A stretch of DNA of 64,000 nucleotides from Sphingobium sp. B2D3C (GCF_025961835.1 NZ_JAOQOK010000001.1:3162001-3226000); one strand, 5' to 3'; counted from the first letter of the stretch, positions 53,202 through 63,639 are shown. Numbers and translations are program-made. Notes: generated from the sequence alone by a model not told the origin.

Positions 53202-55645
53202 GCGGCCTTCCGTGCGAAGCTGGAGATCGCCGCCATCAGCCCGGCGCGGTCATAGCGGTAGATGGAGGGCGGCGCGTCGGGGTCGGCGGGCAGTTGCGGC
53301 TGTTCCCGCAGGGCAAGCACCGGAACGCCCATGGGCGCTGGGGCGTGGCCGCTGCCACATAGTACGACATCGGGCGGCGCGTCGCCTGCGGCGCCCAGAA
53401 CGACGTCATAGCCGGCCTGAACGAGCAGCGGCGCCAGGATGTTGCGCATCCACGGGTCCTCGACATCGGCGATCATGCAGCGCACGGCCTGCGCGGCGGC
53501 GTCAGAGGCCGGGCGGGCCGCGACCTCCTCGAACAGCGTGAACGGATCGACCAGTTCCAGTTGCTGCTCGCCAACCAGCACCAGGCCGGCGATCCGTCCC
53601 CGGCCGATCGGCACGTCCAGCCGGGCGGGGATTTCCAGAATGTCCAGCACCTCTTCGATGAGGAAGATGAGCAGATCGCGCCCATCATGCAGGCGCATGG
53701 CCTTGAGCACACCGGTCTCATCCGGGCGGACGTTGAGTGCCGGCAACAGGCGCTCCTCGATTCGCGCGAATGCGCGCCCCTCCGAGCGGCCGATCTGCGC
53801 ACAGTCCAGCTCCTCGACGCGCTCGACGATGGGAAGCGGCATCAGCCGTTCCACGCCATCCCGGTCGCGATAGAAGAGCACCTGCAAGGTATCGATGGCC
53901 TCGGTCGGTTCCTGGCTGTGATGATCCCTGCGCGCCTTGTCGGCATCGACCACGGGCAATTGCGCGATCTGGAAGAGCCCGGTGGCGTCGAGCAGCAGCA
54001 TCGGCTGGCCGTTGTCGGGGAGCGTCATCCCCGCAAAAGCCCCGGCGGACGCGATCACCGGTGTGGCCGGGCGAATGACCAGTTCCTCATTGCTGTCGAC
54101 GGTTTCGACACCGAGCACATAATTTTGCCCGGCCGAGGAGCGAATGACCATCAAGGTCCGCGGTCCGTTCGCTTCTGCCTGACGGGCAAGGCCCAGCACG
54201 TCCTCAAGTGCCACGACCGGATGCCGCTCGCCGCGAATGGTCGCGATGCGTCCGCCGGCGACCTCCTCGATCGAGACCATGTTGCTGTTTTCGTGAATGA
54301 GTTCCACGATATTGCCACGCGGCATGGCGAAGGTCTGGCCGCCACACCGCACGATCAGGCCGGGAATGATGGTCAGTGTCAGCGGCACGCGCATGGTGAT
54401 TACGGTGCCGTCGCCAGGCGCGGTCGTGATGTCGATCACGCCGCCGATCTGCTCGATATTGGCCCTCACGACATCCATGCCGACGCCACGCCCGGAGATG
54501 GAGGTCACCTCCCGCGCCGTGCTGAGGCCGGGCAGGAAGATCAGGTTCAGTTTCTCTGCGTCGCTCATCCCGGCCGCCTCGGCAGCGGTGACAAGCCCGG
54601 CCGCGACCGCCCGATCGACCAGGGCAGCCCGGTCCATGCCGCGCCCGTCGTCGGCCACCTCGATGACGATCTGGTTGCCCGATTGCCGGGCGACGATGTT
54701 CAGCCGCCCGACGTCCGGCTTGCGGGCGGCGATGCGATCTGCTGGCAGCTCAAGACCGTGATCGAGCGCGTTGCGGACGATGTGGGTGAGCGGGTCGGCG
54801 ACCATCTCGATCATTTCGCGGTCCATCTCGACATCGCCGCCGTCGAGAGTCACGTTGACCTTCTTGCCCAGTTCGCGGCTGAGGTCGCGCACCATGCGCG
54901 GGATGGCCGCATACAGGCGGTCGACCCGCTGCATGCGCGTCTTGCTGATCATGTCGCGCAGGTCCGCGACATTGGTCGACATCCGCTCGAAGCTGCTCTC
55001 CACATCCGGCGCGACGCCATGGTCGCGCATCCGGCGCGCCAGATCGTTGCGGGCGAGCACCATGTCGGAGATGCCGTTCATCAGCTGATCGATGAGCGCC
55101 AACGGCAGCCGAATCGTGCGCGGGGCTTTGTCGCGCGGCGGGGCGGTTGGTTGTTGCGGACTGGGCGACGGGGGAACGGGTGCCTCGGCGGAGTCCGTGC
55201 GCGGCGCGGGCGGTTCGCGGGGCGGGGCCGGCATCGCCCCGGCGGGCGCGATGGGGTGAAAGAGCTCAAATCCGCCGGACCGCAGGGACAGGGCGTCCAG
55301 CAGCCCGTCATCATCGGCTTCATCCGGGACGGGCTCGCCGCCCAGACCACGCGCCAGCGCGCCGATTCGGTCCATAACCGCCAGCACAGCCGTGACGGTG
55401 GCGGGATCGGCCAGCCGTTCGCCGCGCCGGATGGCTGCCAGCACGTCCTCGGCGCCATGCGCCAGCCGCTCGAAACGGGGCAGGTTCAGGAAGCCGCAGC
55501 TTCCCTTGACGGTGTGGAAAAACCGGAAAAACGCGTCGAGGCGAGACTTGTCGGTCGGGTCCGCTTCCCACGCGACGACTTCGCCGGAGAGGACCTCCAG
55601 CGTTTCAAGAGTTTCCGCAATGAACTCCCCGATGATCTCGTCCAT
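53198..55645 (-). CDS. cheA: Hybrid chemotaxis histidine kinase CheA with degenerate C-terminal receiver
   Basis: 815 residues. P1/Hpt domain with phospho-acceptor His44 in FFHTVKGSCGFL; a proline-rich linker (about 130-180) where P2 would be; dimerisation P3; ATP-binding P4 with DPLTHIVRNALDHGLE, DDGRGMD and GRGVGMDVV; a CheW-like P5 domain; then a second CheW-like segment and a final receiver-like domain (about 720-815) starting IADVEDPWMRNILAPLLVQAGYDV. The receiver lacks its aspartate (PDVVLCGSG instead of a D-x-x-MP strand), so it cannot be phosphorylated. First che gene; 92 nt downstream of chpT. Confidence 0.93.
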   Translation of the reverse strand: MDEIIGEFIAETLETLEVLSGEVVAWEADPTDKSRLDAFFRFFHTVKGSCGFLNLPRFERLAHGAEDVLAAIRRGERLADPATVTAVLAVMDRIGALARGLGGEPVPDEADDDGLLDALSLRSGGFELFHPIAPAGAMPAPPREPPAPRTDSAEAPVPPSPSPQQPTAPPRDKAPRTIRLPLALIDQLMNGISDMVLARNDLARRMRDHGVAPDVESSFERMSTNVADLRDMISKTRMQRVDRLYAAIPRMVRDLSRELGKKVNVTLDGGDVEMDREMIEMVADPLTHIVRNALDHGLELPADRIAARKPDVGRLNIVARQSGNQIVIEVADDGRGMDRAALVDRAVAAGLVTAAEAAGMSDAEKLNLIFLPGLSTAREVTSISGRGVGMDVVRANIEQIGGVIDITTAPGDGTVITMRVPLTLTIIPGLIVRCGGQTFAMPRGNIVELIHENSNMVSIEEVAGGRIATIRGERHPVVALEDVLGLARQAEANGPRTLMVIRSSAGQNYVLGVETVDSNEELVIRPATPVIASAGAFAGMTLPDNGQPMLLLDATGLFQIAQLPVVDADKARRDHHSQEPTEAIDTLQVLFYRDRDGVERLMPLPIVERVEELDCAQIGRSEGRAFARIEERLLPALNVRPDETGVLKAMRLHDGRDLLIFLIEEVLDILEIPARLDVPIGRGRIAGLVLVGEQQLELVDPFTLFEEVAARPASDAAAQAVRCMIADVEDPWMRNILAPLLVQAGYDVVLGAAGDAPPDVVLCGSGHAPAPMGVPVLALREQPQLPADPDAPPSIYRYDRAGLMAAISSFARKAA

Positions 55646-55737
55646 GCCGCCGCCTGTGGTTAACGCGGCGACACCTTTGGGGCCAAGTCGTGAAAGCCCG
55701 GTTAAGACCTGCCGGTCGGGCTCTCACACAGGCGGGA

Positions 55738-56382
55738 TCAAGCCGGCAGGCGCGCGCCGAACAGCAGGTGGGGCTCGTCGGCGCCGGAGATCATCAGTTC
55801 GCCGCCGGCTTCGGTCGCCACCGTGCGGATCATCACGGCTGCGGCCGTGCGGGTGGTCAGATCGCCATGCCCTTCCAGCCCGGCACGAATGGCGGGGTCG
55901 AAGGTGATGCGTGCGCCTTCGCCGCGCACCGCAATCTCGGTCGTTCCGCCCTGTTGCTCCGCGCCGATCGCGATCACGCCGCCGCGCGGCAGGGCTTCGC
56001 CGGTCAATAGCACCAGATTGAGCAGCAGCTTGGCGGCCGGCTTGGAAAGGCTGTCCCCGGCGATCATCCAGTCGAGCGAGATCTTGCCGCCGGGCGGAAA
56101 CATGCCTTCCACGGCGGAGCGGATCTCATGCACGGGAATGGCCTCGCCATATCCGCCCCCGGCACCGAAGGCCAAGCGGAAGAATTTGAGCTTGCCCGCC
56201 GTCGTCCGGGCGCTGTCCGCCAGCAGCGTGAGGCATTGCTCGCGCATCCGCGGGTCGGTCTCATCGGCAAGCAGCTCGATGCCGTTGTTGAGCGCGCCGA
56301 CGGGGCTGAGCAGATCATGGCACAGGCGAGAGCAGAGCAGGCTGGCGAAATCGATGGAGTCAGACGCGGTGGATGTGACCAA
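55738..56382 (-). CDS. chpT: ChpT-type histidine phosphotransferase
   Basis: 214 residues. In alphaproteobacteria ChpT carries phosphate from the CckA kinase to CtrA and CpdR, controlling cell cycle and often flagellar genes. The His-bearing helix is at the N-terminus, LLCSRLCHDLLSPVGALNNGIELL with His22; the C-terminal part is a degenerate Bergerat-like fold without ATP-binding boxes. Located immediately upstream of cheA on the same strand. Confidence 0.9.
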   Translation of the reverse strand: MVTSTASDSIDFASLLCSRLCHDLLSPVGALNNGIELLADETDPRMREQCLTLLADSARTTAGKLKFFRLAFGAGGGYGEAIPVHEIRSAVEGMFPPGGKISLDWMIAGDSLSKPAAKLLLNLVLLTGEALPRGGVIAIGAEQQGGTTEIAVRGEGARITFDPAIRAGLEGHGDLTTRTAAAVMIRTVATEAGGELMISGADEPHLLFGARLPA

Positions 56383-56400
56383 GACGGGGATATCCTCTCT

Positions 56401-56895
56401 TCAGGCGATGGCCGTGCCCTCATGGCGCTGCGGGCGCGCGGGTGCAAGCCGCCCATGCGGCGAACCGACCAGTTCGACGGGATCGAAAACGCCGTGGATG
56501 CGGCCTGACGCGACAACCTGCCAGGCCAGAAGGTCGCCGCGCGAGTCGATGAGCAGCCAGATCTCGCCCGCCGCCCCCGCCATGGCCGCATCGACCGCCG
56601 AGGGGACGGCCTCGCCATGAGGATGCGAATGATAATGGCCGACAATGGCCGGCCCGCCCTGGCGCGCCTCGCGATGCGCGGCGATGAGTACGGCCGGATC
56701 GACCTCGAAGCGGTGCTCGGGCTGCTCCGCGACATTGGCGGCGGCGCGAAGTTCGGTGATGGCGATGGTAGTCGTTCCGCCTTCCGCGCTGGCGAGGCGC
56801 CGCCCCAGCAGCAGGCCGCAGCATTCCAGCGGGGCGGCGGCCTTCGCCTGCGCGCGGATCGCATCGCGCAGCGGTCTTGATATGTGCACGGCCAT
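56401..56895 (-). CDS. JAMM/MPN+ metallopeptidase (M67 family)
   Basis: 164 residues. All zinc-site residues of the JAMM motif are present at correct spacing: Glu24 (ECCGLLLG) and His89, His91, Ser99, Asp102 in GHYHSHPHGEAVPSAVD. Related bacterial enzymes cleave C-terminal extensions of ubiquitin-like sulfur carriers, but no such carrier is nearby, so the substrate is open. 18 nt upstream of chpT; divergent from the RluD-like gene with 16 nt between the starts. Confidence 0.9.
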   Translation of the reverse strand: MAVHISRPLRDAIRAQAKAAAPLECCGLLLGRRLASAEGGTTTIAITELRAAANVAEQPEHRFEVDPAVLIAAHREARQGGPAIVGHYHSHPHGEAVPSAVDAAMAGAAGEIWLLIDSRGDLLAWQVVASGRIHGVFDPVELVGSPHGRLAPARPQRHEGTAIA

Positions 56896-56911
56896 CCCCA
56901 GATATTAGGCC

Positions 56912-57865
56912 GTGGAAACGGGGGTTACCAGCATTACGGCGCTGATCACGCAGGCCGAGCACGGCATGAGACTGGACCGCGCGCTTGCGAGCGTGCTGCC
57001 AGCCCTGTCGCGCGAGCGCGTGAAGGCGTTGATCCTGGCAGGTCAGGTGACCGGGCCGGACGGCCGCCCGGCGGCTGATCCGGCCTATAAGGTGAAGGCC
57101 GACATGGCCTTTGCCGTAGAGATTCCAGCGGCGACGCCCGCCGAGGCGCAGCCGCAGGCGATCGATCTGGTGATCGCCCATGAGGATGCGCATCTGATCG
57201 TGGTGGACAAGCCGGCGGGCATGGTCGTGCATCCCGCCGCCGGCAACCCGGATGGCACGCTGGTCAATGCCTTGCTCCACCATTGCGCCGGGCAGCTTTC
57301 CGGCATTGGCGGGGTGGCGCGGCCCGGCATCGTCCACCGCATCGACAAGGATACCTCGGGGCTTCTGGTCGTCGCCAAGACCGATCAGGCGCATGAAGGA
57401 CTGGCCCGCCAGTTCAAGGACCACAGTATCGACCGGCGCTATCTCGCCATCGTGCAGGGGCGGCCTGCGCCGCCTTCCGGCAAAGTCGATCAGTGGATCG
57501 GCCGCTCGGATGCGGATCGCAAGAAGATGGCTGTGCAGCGCGAGGGGCGCGGCAAGCACGCCATCACCCATTATCGCACACTCGAGCGACTGGATCGGGC
57601 GGCGCTGATCGAGTGCCGGTTGGAGACGGGGCGGACCCATCAGGTGCGCGTGCACATGGCCCATCTCGGCCACCCGCTGCTGGGCGATCCTGTCTATGCC
57701 CGCGGTGGCGTCCACAAGGCGCTGCTCGCCGAACTTGGCTTTCATCGTCAGGCGCTTCATGCGGCCCGGCTGGGCTTCATCCACCCGGTCACAAGCCAGC
57801 CTCTCAGCTTTGAAAGCCCGATTACGGATGACATGCAGCAACTGTTCAGCCATCTTTGCGTATAA
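56912..57865 (+). CDS. rluD: 23S rRNA pseudouridine synthase, RluD type
   Basis: 317 residues starting at GTG 56912. N-terminal S4 RNA-binding domain (RLDRALASVLPALSRERVKALILAGQV) and the RluA-type catalytic domain with the aspartate in RPGIVHRIDKDTSGLLVVAKT and the later LETGRTHQVRVHMAHLGHPLLGDPVY. RluD normally makes pseudouridines 1911, 1915 and 1917. Next to rpoH, an order common in alphaproteobacteria. Confidence 0.92.
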   Translation: METGVTSITALITQAEHGMRLDRALASVLPALSRERVKALILAGQVTGPDGRPAADPAYKVKADMAFAVEIPAATPAEAQPQAIDLVIAHEDAHLIVVDKPAGMVVHPAAGNPDGTLVNALLHHCAGQLSGIGGVARPGIVHRIDKDTSGLLVVAKTDQAHEGLARQFKDHSIDRRYLAIVQGRPAPPSGKVDQWIGRSDADRKKMAVQREGRGKHAITHYRTLERLDRAALIECRLETGRTHQVRVHMAHLGHPLLGDPVYARGGVHKALLAELGFHRQALHAARLGFIHPVTSQPLSFESPITDDMQQLFSHLCV

Positions 57866-57917
57866 GGATGAGCGCGATGCCCCTTCTTGTTTGCGCGCTC
57901 CAGAAGGATGAAGTTTC

Positions 57918-58826
57918 GTGAGTAACGGCAGTAATCTCCCTGCAACGATCCCTGCGCTTGGCGGCGATGCAAGCCTGAACCGCTATCTGTCGGAGATTCG
58001 CAAGTTCCCGCTCCTCAAGCCCGAGGAGGAGTATATGCTCGCCAAGCGCTATCAGGAGCATGGCGATCCGGAGGCTGCGGCGCGGCTGGTGACGAGCCAT
58101 CTGCGACTCGTGGCGAAGATCGCCATGGGCTATCGCGGCTATGGTCTGCCCGTCTCCGAGCTGATCTCCGAGGGCAATATCGGCCTGATGCAGGGCGTGA
58201 AGAAATTCGAGCCGGACCGGGGCTTTCGTCTCGCCACCTATGCGATGTGGTGGATTCGCGCGTCGATCCAGGAATTCATCCTGCGCTCGTGGAGCCTCGT
58301 GAAGATCGGCACCACGGCGGCGCAGAAGAAGCTGTTCTTCAACCTCCGCCGCATGAAGAACCAGATCGAAGCCTTCGAGGATGGCGACCTACGTCCCGAG
58401 GATGTGACGAAGATCGCGACCGATCTCGGCGTCTCGGAAGATGATGTCATCTCGATGAACCGCCGCATGGCCATGGGCGGCGACACCTCCCTCAACGTCT
58501 CGATGAACGATGACGGCGAAGGGCAGTGGCAGGACTGGCTGGCGGACGAAGGACCGTTGCAGGATGAGCGGATTGCCGACGCGCAGGAAAGCGACGTGCG
58601 GCACGACATGCTGCTCGATGCGATGGATGACCTCAATGACCGCGAACGGCATATCCTGCAGGAGCGGCGCCTCGCGGAGGAGCCCAAGACGCTCGAGGAG
58701 CTGAGCCAGGTCTATGGCGTCAGCCGCGAGCGCGTGCGCCAGATCGAAGTTCGGGCGTTCGAGAAACTGCAGCGCGCCATGTTGCGGATCGCCGGTGAAA
58801 AGCGCCTGATGACGGTAGCCGGCTGA
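57918..58826 (+). CDS. rpoH: Heat-shock sigma factor RpoH (sigma-32)
   Basis: 302-residue sigma-70 family factor for heat-shock promoters. Start GTG 57918 with AAGGA ribosome site. Region 1.2/2.1 (NRYLSEIRKFPLLKPEEEYMLAKRY), region 2 (GLMQGVKKFEPDRGFRLATYAMWWIRASI), the RpoH box QKKLFFNLR that marks sigma-32, and region 4.2 (VYGVSRERVRQIEVRAFEKLQ). Region C elements that bind DnaK/FtsH in E. coli overlap the RpoH box. Confidence 0.95.
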   Translation: MSNGSNLPATIPALGGDASLNRYLSEIRKFPLLKPEEEYMLAKRYQEHGDPEAAARLVTSHLRLVAKIAMGYRGYGLPVSELISEGNIGLMQGVKKFEPDRGFRLATYAMWWIRASIQEFILRSWSLVKIGTTAAQKKLFFNLRRMKNQIEAFEDGDLRPEDVTKIATDLGVSEDDVISMNRRMAMGGDTSLNVSMNDDGEGQWQDWLADEGPLQDERIADAQESDVRHDMLLDAMDDLNDRERHILQERRLAEEPKTLEELSQVYGVSRERVRQIEVRAFEKLQRAMLRIAGEKRLMTVAG

Positions 58827-58888
58827 CGAGTCTGCGGATTGCGCTCGTCGCCTAGGCGAAGGGGCAGTCGTAACGAATAGGGGACGCG

Positions 58889-60214
58889 ATGCAGCGCAAG
58901 CGTGCCTCTGGCTCGTGGATGGGATTGGCAGGCCGTAGCCCGCGGCAGCAGGTCTGGCGTGTTCTGGCGATCCTCTTTGTCCTGTTCGTCTTCCCGGTGC
59001 TCATCGGCGCGGTGCTGTTCACCAGCGGGGCGCCCCTTGCCGACGCCCGCCCCACGCCAACGCCTCTGCAGGTCGGTGCCGGTCGGGCCGCAATCGAGCA
59101 GTTGCAGGCCAGCAGGCAGCGGCCCGGCGGTGTCAGCCTGCTTACGCTCACGCCCACCCATCTCGATGGCTTGAGCGCGCTCGCAACTCATGGTTTCCGC
59201 CCTGACCGGCTCGATCTCTATCTCCACGATGAGCGGCTTCATGTCGCCGCGAGCCATGCCCTGCCGCTCGGGCGCTGGCTGAATGTCGGTCTGGTCGTAA
59301 GCGGCCCAAGTAACGGATTTCCCGAAGTAGAGGCGCGCATCGGCGCGGTCTCGTTGCCGGCATATCCGACCCGGCTGCTGCTGGAGGGGTTGCGTCAGCT
59401 GCTGCGTCTGCGCGGCGCCGTGATCCCGCCGCTCGACACGGTCGTGCAGCGCTTCTCCATCCGCAATGGCGCGGTGATGGCGGCGGTGCAGTTGCCGCCC
59501 AAGACCGGCCTGCTCGATCAGTTTACTGGCGGTGACGCGGTCGACGGCGCGCAGGTGCTCGATCGCTATTGCGCGCTGGTCGCGCTGCAGGCGCGCGATC
59601 CGCAAAGCGACTTCGCCATACAGGTCCGCCGCGCTTTTCCCCCGGGCCAAGCCGCGACGGCGGAAACGAATCGCGCGGGCTTTGTGGCGCTGGCGATGCT
59701 GGTGGTCGATCCGCGCGCCGGGCAACTGGCCGGGCTGGAGCCGAGCGCCACGCGCCGCTGTCCGCCCCCCGCGACGGCAATCACGCTCCATGGCCGGGAC
59801 GACCTCCCCAAGCATTGGGCGCTGTCCGCTGCGCTGGCTGCGCAGACCGGTGTGCAGTTTTCATCCGCAATGGGCGAGTGGAAGGAACTGGCGGACAGCC
59901 TGTCTGCCGCGTCGGCGTTCCAGACCGGCACCGCCTCGGGCTTCTCCTTCGTCGATCTGGCGGCGGACCGCTCTGGCTTCCAGATCGCGCAGGCCGCTGG
60001 CGATCCGCGCCGGGCGCAGGACGTGGCGCAACGCCTGGCGACCGCGACGCAGGAACGCCTGCTGCCGCCTGCCCTGCTTCAGAACGAGGAGGGGCTGAGC
60101 GATGCTGCCTTCGCCGCGCGCTACGGCAGCGTCCAAGACCCGCGCTACACGAGCATCGTTGCCGAGATCGACCGGACACTGGTGCGGGATGGATTGCTGG
60201 CACAACCTGACTGA
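58889..60214 (+). CDS. Unknown membrane-anchored protein
   Basis: 441 residues, no family recognised. A basic N-terminus is followed by one membrane helix (about 25-46, VLAILFVLFVFPVLIGAVLF); the rest should be periplasmic and contains beta-rich stretches (RLDLYLHDERLHVAASHALPLGRWLNV) and a C-terminal segment ending DAAFAARYGSVQDPRYTSIVAEIDRTL. One cysteine pair (YCALVAL; TRRCPPP) could form a disulfide. Same strand as rpoH and crcB, 62 nt after rpoH. Confidence 0.7.
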   Translation: MQRKRASGSWMGLAGRSPRQQVWRVLAILFVLFVFPVLIGAVLFTSGAPLADARPTPTPLQVGAGRAAIEQLQASRQRPGGVSLLTLTPTHLDGLSALATHGFRPDRLDLYLHDERLHVAASHALPLGRWLNVGLVVSGPSNGFPEVEARIGAVSLPAYPTRLLLEGLRQLLRLRGAVIPPLDTVVQRFSIRNGAVMAAVQLPPKTGLLDQFTGGDAVDGAQVLDRYCALVALQARDPQSDFAIQVRRAFPPGQAATAETNRAGFVALAMLVVDPRAGQLAGLEPSATRRCPPPATAITLHGRDDLPKHWALSAALAAQTGVQFSSAMGEWKELADSLSAASAFQTGTASGFSFVDLAADRSGFQIAQAAGDPRRAQDVAQRLATATQERLLPPALLQNEEGLSDAAFAARYGSVQDPRYTSIVAEIDRTLVRDGLLAQPD

Positions 60215-60284
60215 GCAAGCCCCGGCGCGGCCTCGCAGCGAACGCCCATTTGCCTGTTGCGCAAAAGCGGCTAGGGCGTGGACC

Positions 60285-60671
60285 ATGCTCAATACAGTTC
60301 TCGTGATGATCGGCGGCGCCATCGGCGCGGCCCTGCGCTACCAGTTGGGACGCGCGAGCCTGCGCATCATGGGGCCGGGCTATCCCTGGGGCACGCTCGC
60401 CGCCAATGTGCTGGGCGGGCTGGCCATGGGCCTCGTCGCGGGCTGGCTGGCCGCGCGCTACCAGGGCCAGCAGGGCGAGCAACTCCGGCTGCTCGTGGCA
60501 GTCGGCCTGCTCGGCGGCTTCACGACCTTCTCTGCCTTCAGCCTAGAGACGATGCTGATGATCGAGCGCGGCGAAGCGTTGAATGCGCTCGGCTATGTGC
60601 TGCTCTCTGTCGCCGCCTCCATCGGCGCGCTGGCGCTGGGGCTCACCCTCATGCGGAGTGCCACGGCATGA
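60285..60671 (+). CDS. crcB: Fluoride channel CrcB/Fluc
   Basis: 128-residue, four-helix inner-membrane fluoride exporter that works as a dual-topology dimer. Signature GGAIGAALRYQLGR at the N-terminus, the polar-track NVLGG (GTLAANVLGGLAMG) and the GGFTTFSAFSLE motif in helix 3 are all present. ATG 60285 matches the conserved N-terminus. No fluoride riboswitch is seen upstream. Overlaps the next gene by 4 nt. Confidence 0.94.
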   Translation: MLNTVLVMIGGAIGAALRYQLGRASLRIMGPGYPWGTLAANVLGGLAMGLVAGWLAARYQGQQGEQLRLLVAVGLLGGFTTFSAFSLETMLMIERGEALNALGYVLLSVAASIGALALGLTLMRSATA

Positions 60672-61909
60672 GCAAGACCGATCTCGCTGGCGTCCGCCAG
60701 TTCACTGTGCGTGCCGAGGATGATGGCATCCGCCTCGACCGCTGGTTCAAGCGCCACATGCCGGAAGCGAGCTTCGCCATCGTCTCGCGCTGGGCGCGCA
60801 CCGGGCAATTGCGTGTCGATGGTGCTCGCGCGACAGCGGGCGACCGCATTGCCGAGGGGCAGACCTTGCGCGTGCCCCCGCTCGATGTCGCTGCGGTAAA
60901 GGAAGCCGGCAAGGCACCACGCCCGCGCCCCATCCTGACCGAGGATCAGATCAACTTTGCCGAGGGTCTGGTCATCCATCGCGACGCGCAAGCCATCGTG
61001 ATCAACAAACCGCCCGGCCTTGCCACGCAGGGCGGCACCAAGACGCACGAGCATGTCGATGGACTGCTCGATGCTCTGATGTTCGAGCGGGACGACCGCC
61101 CGCGCCTCGTCCACCGGCTGGACAAGGACACCAGCGGGGCGCTGCTGCTCGCCCGCACCTCACGCAGCGCCGCACATTTCGCCAAGAGCTTCTCCTCCCG
61201 CACAGCGCGCAAGGTCTATTGGGCTATCGTGATGGGCGTGCCCTCCGTCTCGGACGGCTTCATCGATCTGCCACTCGCCAAGCAGCCGGGCACCGGCGGG
61301 GAGAAGATGCATGTCGATGAGAAGGACGGCCTGCCCGCCCGCACGCGCTACCGGGTGATCGAGCGCGCCGGCAACCGCGCCGCCTGGGTGGAGTTGCAGC
61401 CGCACACCGGCCGCACCCATCAGCTGCGTGTCCATATGGCCGAGATCGGCCACCCCATCGTGGGCGACGGCAAATATGGCGGCAAGGAGGCGTTCCTTAG
61501 CGGATCGATCAGCCGCAAGATGCACCTGCACGCCCGGCGCATTCGCATCGACCATCCCGATGGCTCCCCGCTCGATGTGAAGGCCGAGCCGCCCTTCCAT
61601 TTCGCTGAAACGCTGGCGAGCCTGGGCTTTGACGTGAACGAGGGCGATCTGCCGCTGGAGATCGATCTCCAGCCGACCGCCTCCGACCGCAAGGCCGCCG
61701 ACAAGCGCGCGTCGACCGCGCACGCCAAGGACATGCGCAAGGCCCGCCGCGGCGAACGCCGCTCCCGCAGCGCGCCGGACAAGCCCGAGCGCTTCAAGGG
61801 CCCACCGAAGCCGCGCGGCAAGGGGGCCAAGCCGGCCGGGCCAGCCGCGCGCCCGGGTGCCAAGCGGCCCACCGGCGGCGCACGGCCGCGAAAGCCGGAG
61901 CGGGATTAG
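60668..61909 (+). CDS. RluA-family pseudouridine synthase (RluC-like) with basic tail
   Basis: 413 residues. S4 domain (about 10-75: RLDRWFKRHMPEASFAIVSRWARTGQL), catalytic domain with Asp in RPRLVHRLDKDTSGALLLAR and LQPHTGRTHQLRVHMAEIGHPIVGDGKYGG, then a Lys/Arg/Pro/Gly-rich tail of about 80 residues (about 330-413) that is probably disordered and RNA-binding. RluC in E. coli modifies 23S positions 955, 2504 and 2580; the target here is inferred. Translationally coupled to crcB. Confidence 0.88.
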   Translation: MSKTDLAGVRQFTVRAEDDGIRLDRWFKRHMPEASFAIVSRWARTGQLRVDGARATAGDRIAEGQTLRVPPLDVAAVKEAGKAPRPRPILTEDQINFAEGLVIHRDAQAIVINKPPGLATQGGTKTHEHVDGLLDALMFERDDRPRLVHRLDKDTSGALLLARTSRSAAHFAKSFSSRTARKVYWAIVMGVPSVSDGFIDLPLAKQPGTGGEKMHVDEKDGLPARTRYRVIERAGNRAAWVELQPHTGRTHQLRVHMAEIGHPIVGDGKYGGKEAFLSGSISRKMHLHARRIRIDHPDGSPLDVKAEPPFHFAETLASLGFDVNEGDLPLEIDLQPTASDRKAADKRASTAHAKDMRKARRGERRSRSAPDKPERFKGPPKPRGKGAKPAGPAARPGAKRPTGGARPRKPERD

Positions 61910-61940
61910 AGGCAAAAGCCCTCATGCGCTGACACACCGC

Positions 61941-62054
61941 CGTCACCCCGGACTTGATCCGGGGTCCAGCTATCTTCCGTTTCCCGTCACACTGCACTCA
62001 AGCCTTGATAGGTCCAACAGAGCAGCGAGACCCCGGATCAAGTCCGGGGTGACG
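61941..62054. repeat. Pair of 26-bp inverted repeats with self-complementary core
   Basis: 61941-61966 and 62029-62054 are exact reverse complements (26 bp), 62 bp apart. Each copy contains ACCCCGGACTTGATCCGGGGT, trimmed here to its core CCCCGGA-CTTGA-TCCGGGG, itself a hairpin. Such elements are widespread in alphaproteobacterial genomes. Located after the RluC-like gene, it can fold as a large stem-loop and may act as terminator or mRNA stabiliser. Confidence 0.8.
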
Positions 62055-62184
62055 GTAGAGGAGGACTGGACAGTCAACTGATTAGGCCCATGCAGGATTC
62101 TGCACTGCGGTATCGCGTGTCTGCTGCCCTACGCTCATCACCCCGCTTGATTTCGCAGGCGCACAATGACAAGGGCCTCTGCCA

Positions 62185-62213
62185 TTGGAAAGGCGCAGGC
62201 CTTCCATTATATT
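62185..62213 (+). promoter_or_regulatory. Candidate ligAB promoter
   Basis: TTGGAA (62185-62190) and TATATT (62208-62213) are separated by 17 bp, a good sigma-70-like pair. A partial dyad TGGAA/TTCCA brackets the spacer. AAAGGT (62231-62236) is the ribosome site for ligA. Confidence 0.5.
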
Positions 62214-62241
62214 CTTCATTCGACCGATCGAAAGGTCCGCC

Positions 62242-63517
<1,276 letters not shown>

Positions 63518-63619
63518 GCGGTTTCGCTCTCTTCACAGCGTCTCAGGAAAGCCCGGCCTTGCGCCTGGCTTTTTCGTTAGTCGGCCCAGCGTGTCGGTCT
63601 GTCACATAAAGCTTCCTAT

Positions 63620-63639
63620 ATATAAAGAATCCTTTATAT
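63620..63639. promoter_or_regulatory. Perfect AT-rich palindrome before the MetE-like gene
   Basis: ATATAAAG-AATC-CTTTATAT: two perfect 8-bp arms, 4-bp centre, in a very AT-rich patch 48 bp upstream of the next start. It looks like an operator for a dimeric regulator overlapping a promoter. Confidence 0.5.

Noticed and set aside
60215..60284. Fluoride riboswitch before crcB
   Set aside because: 70-nt gap without the conserved crcB-motif core.
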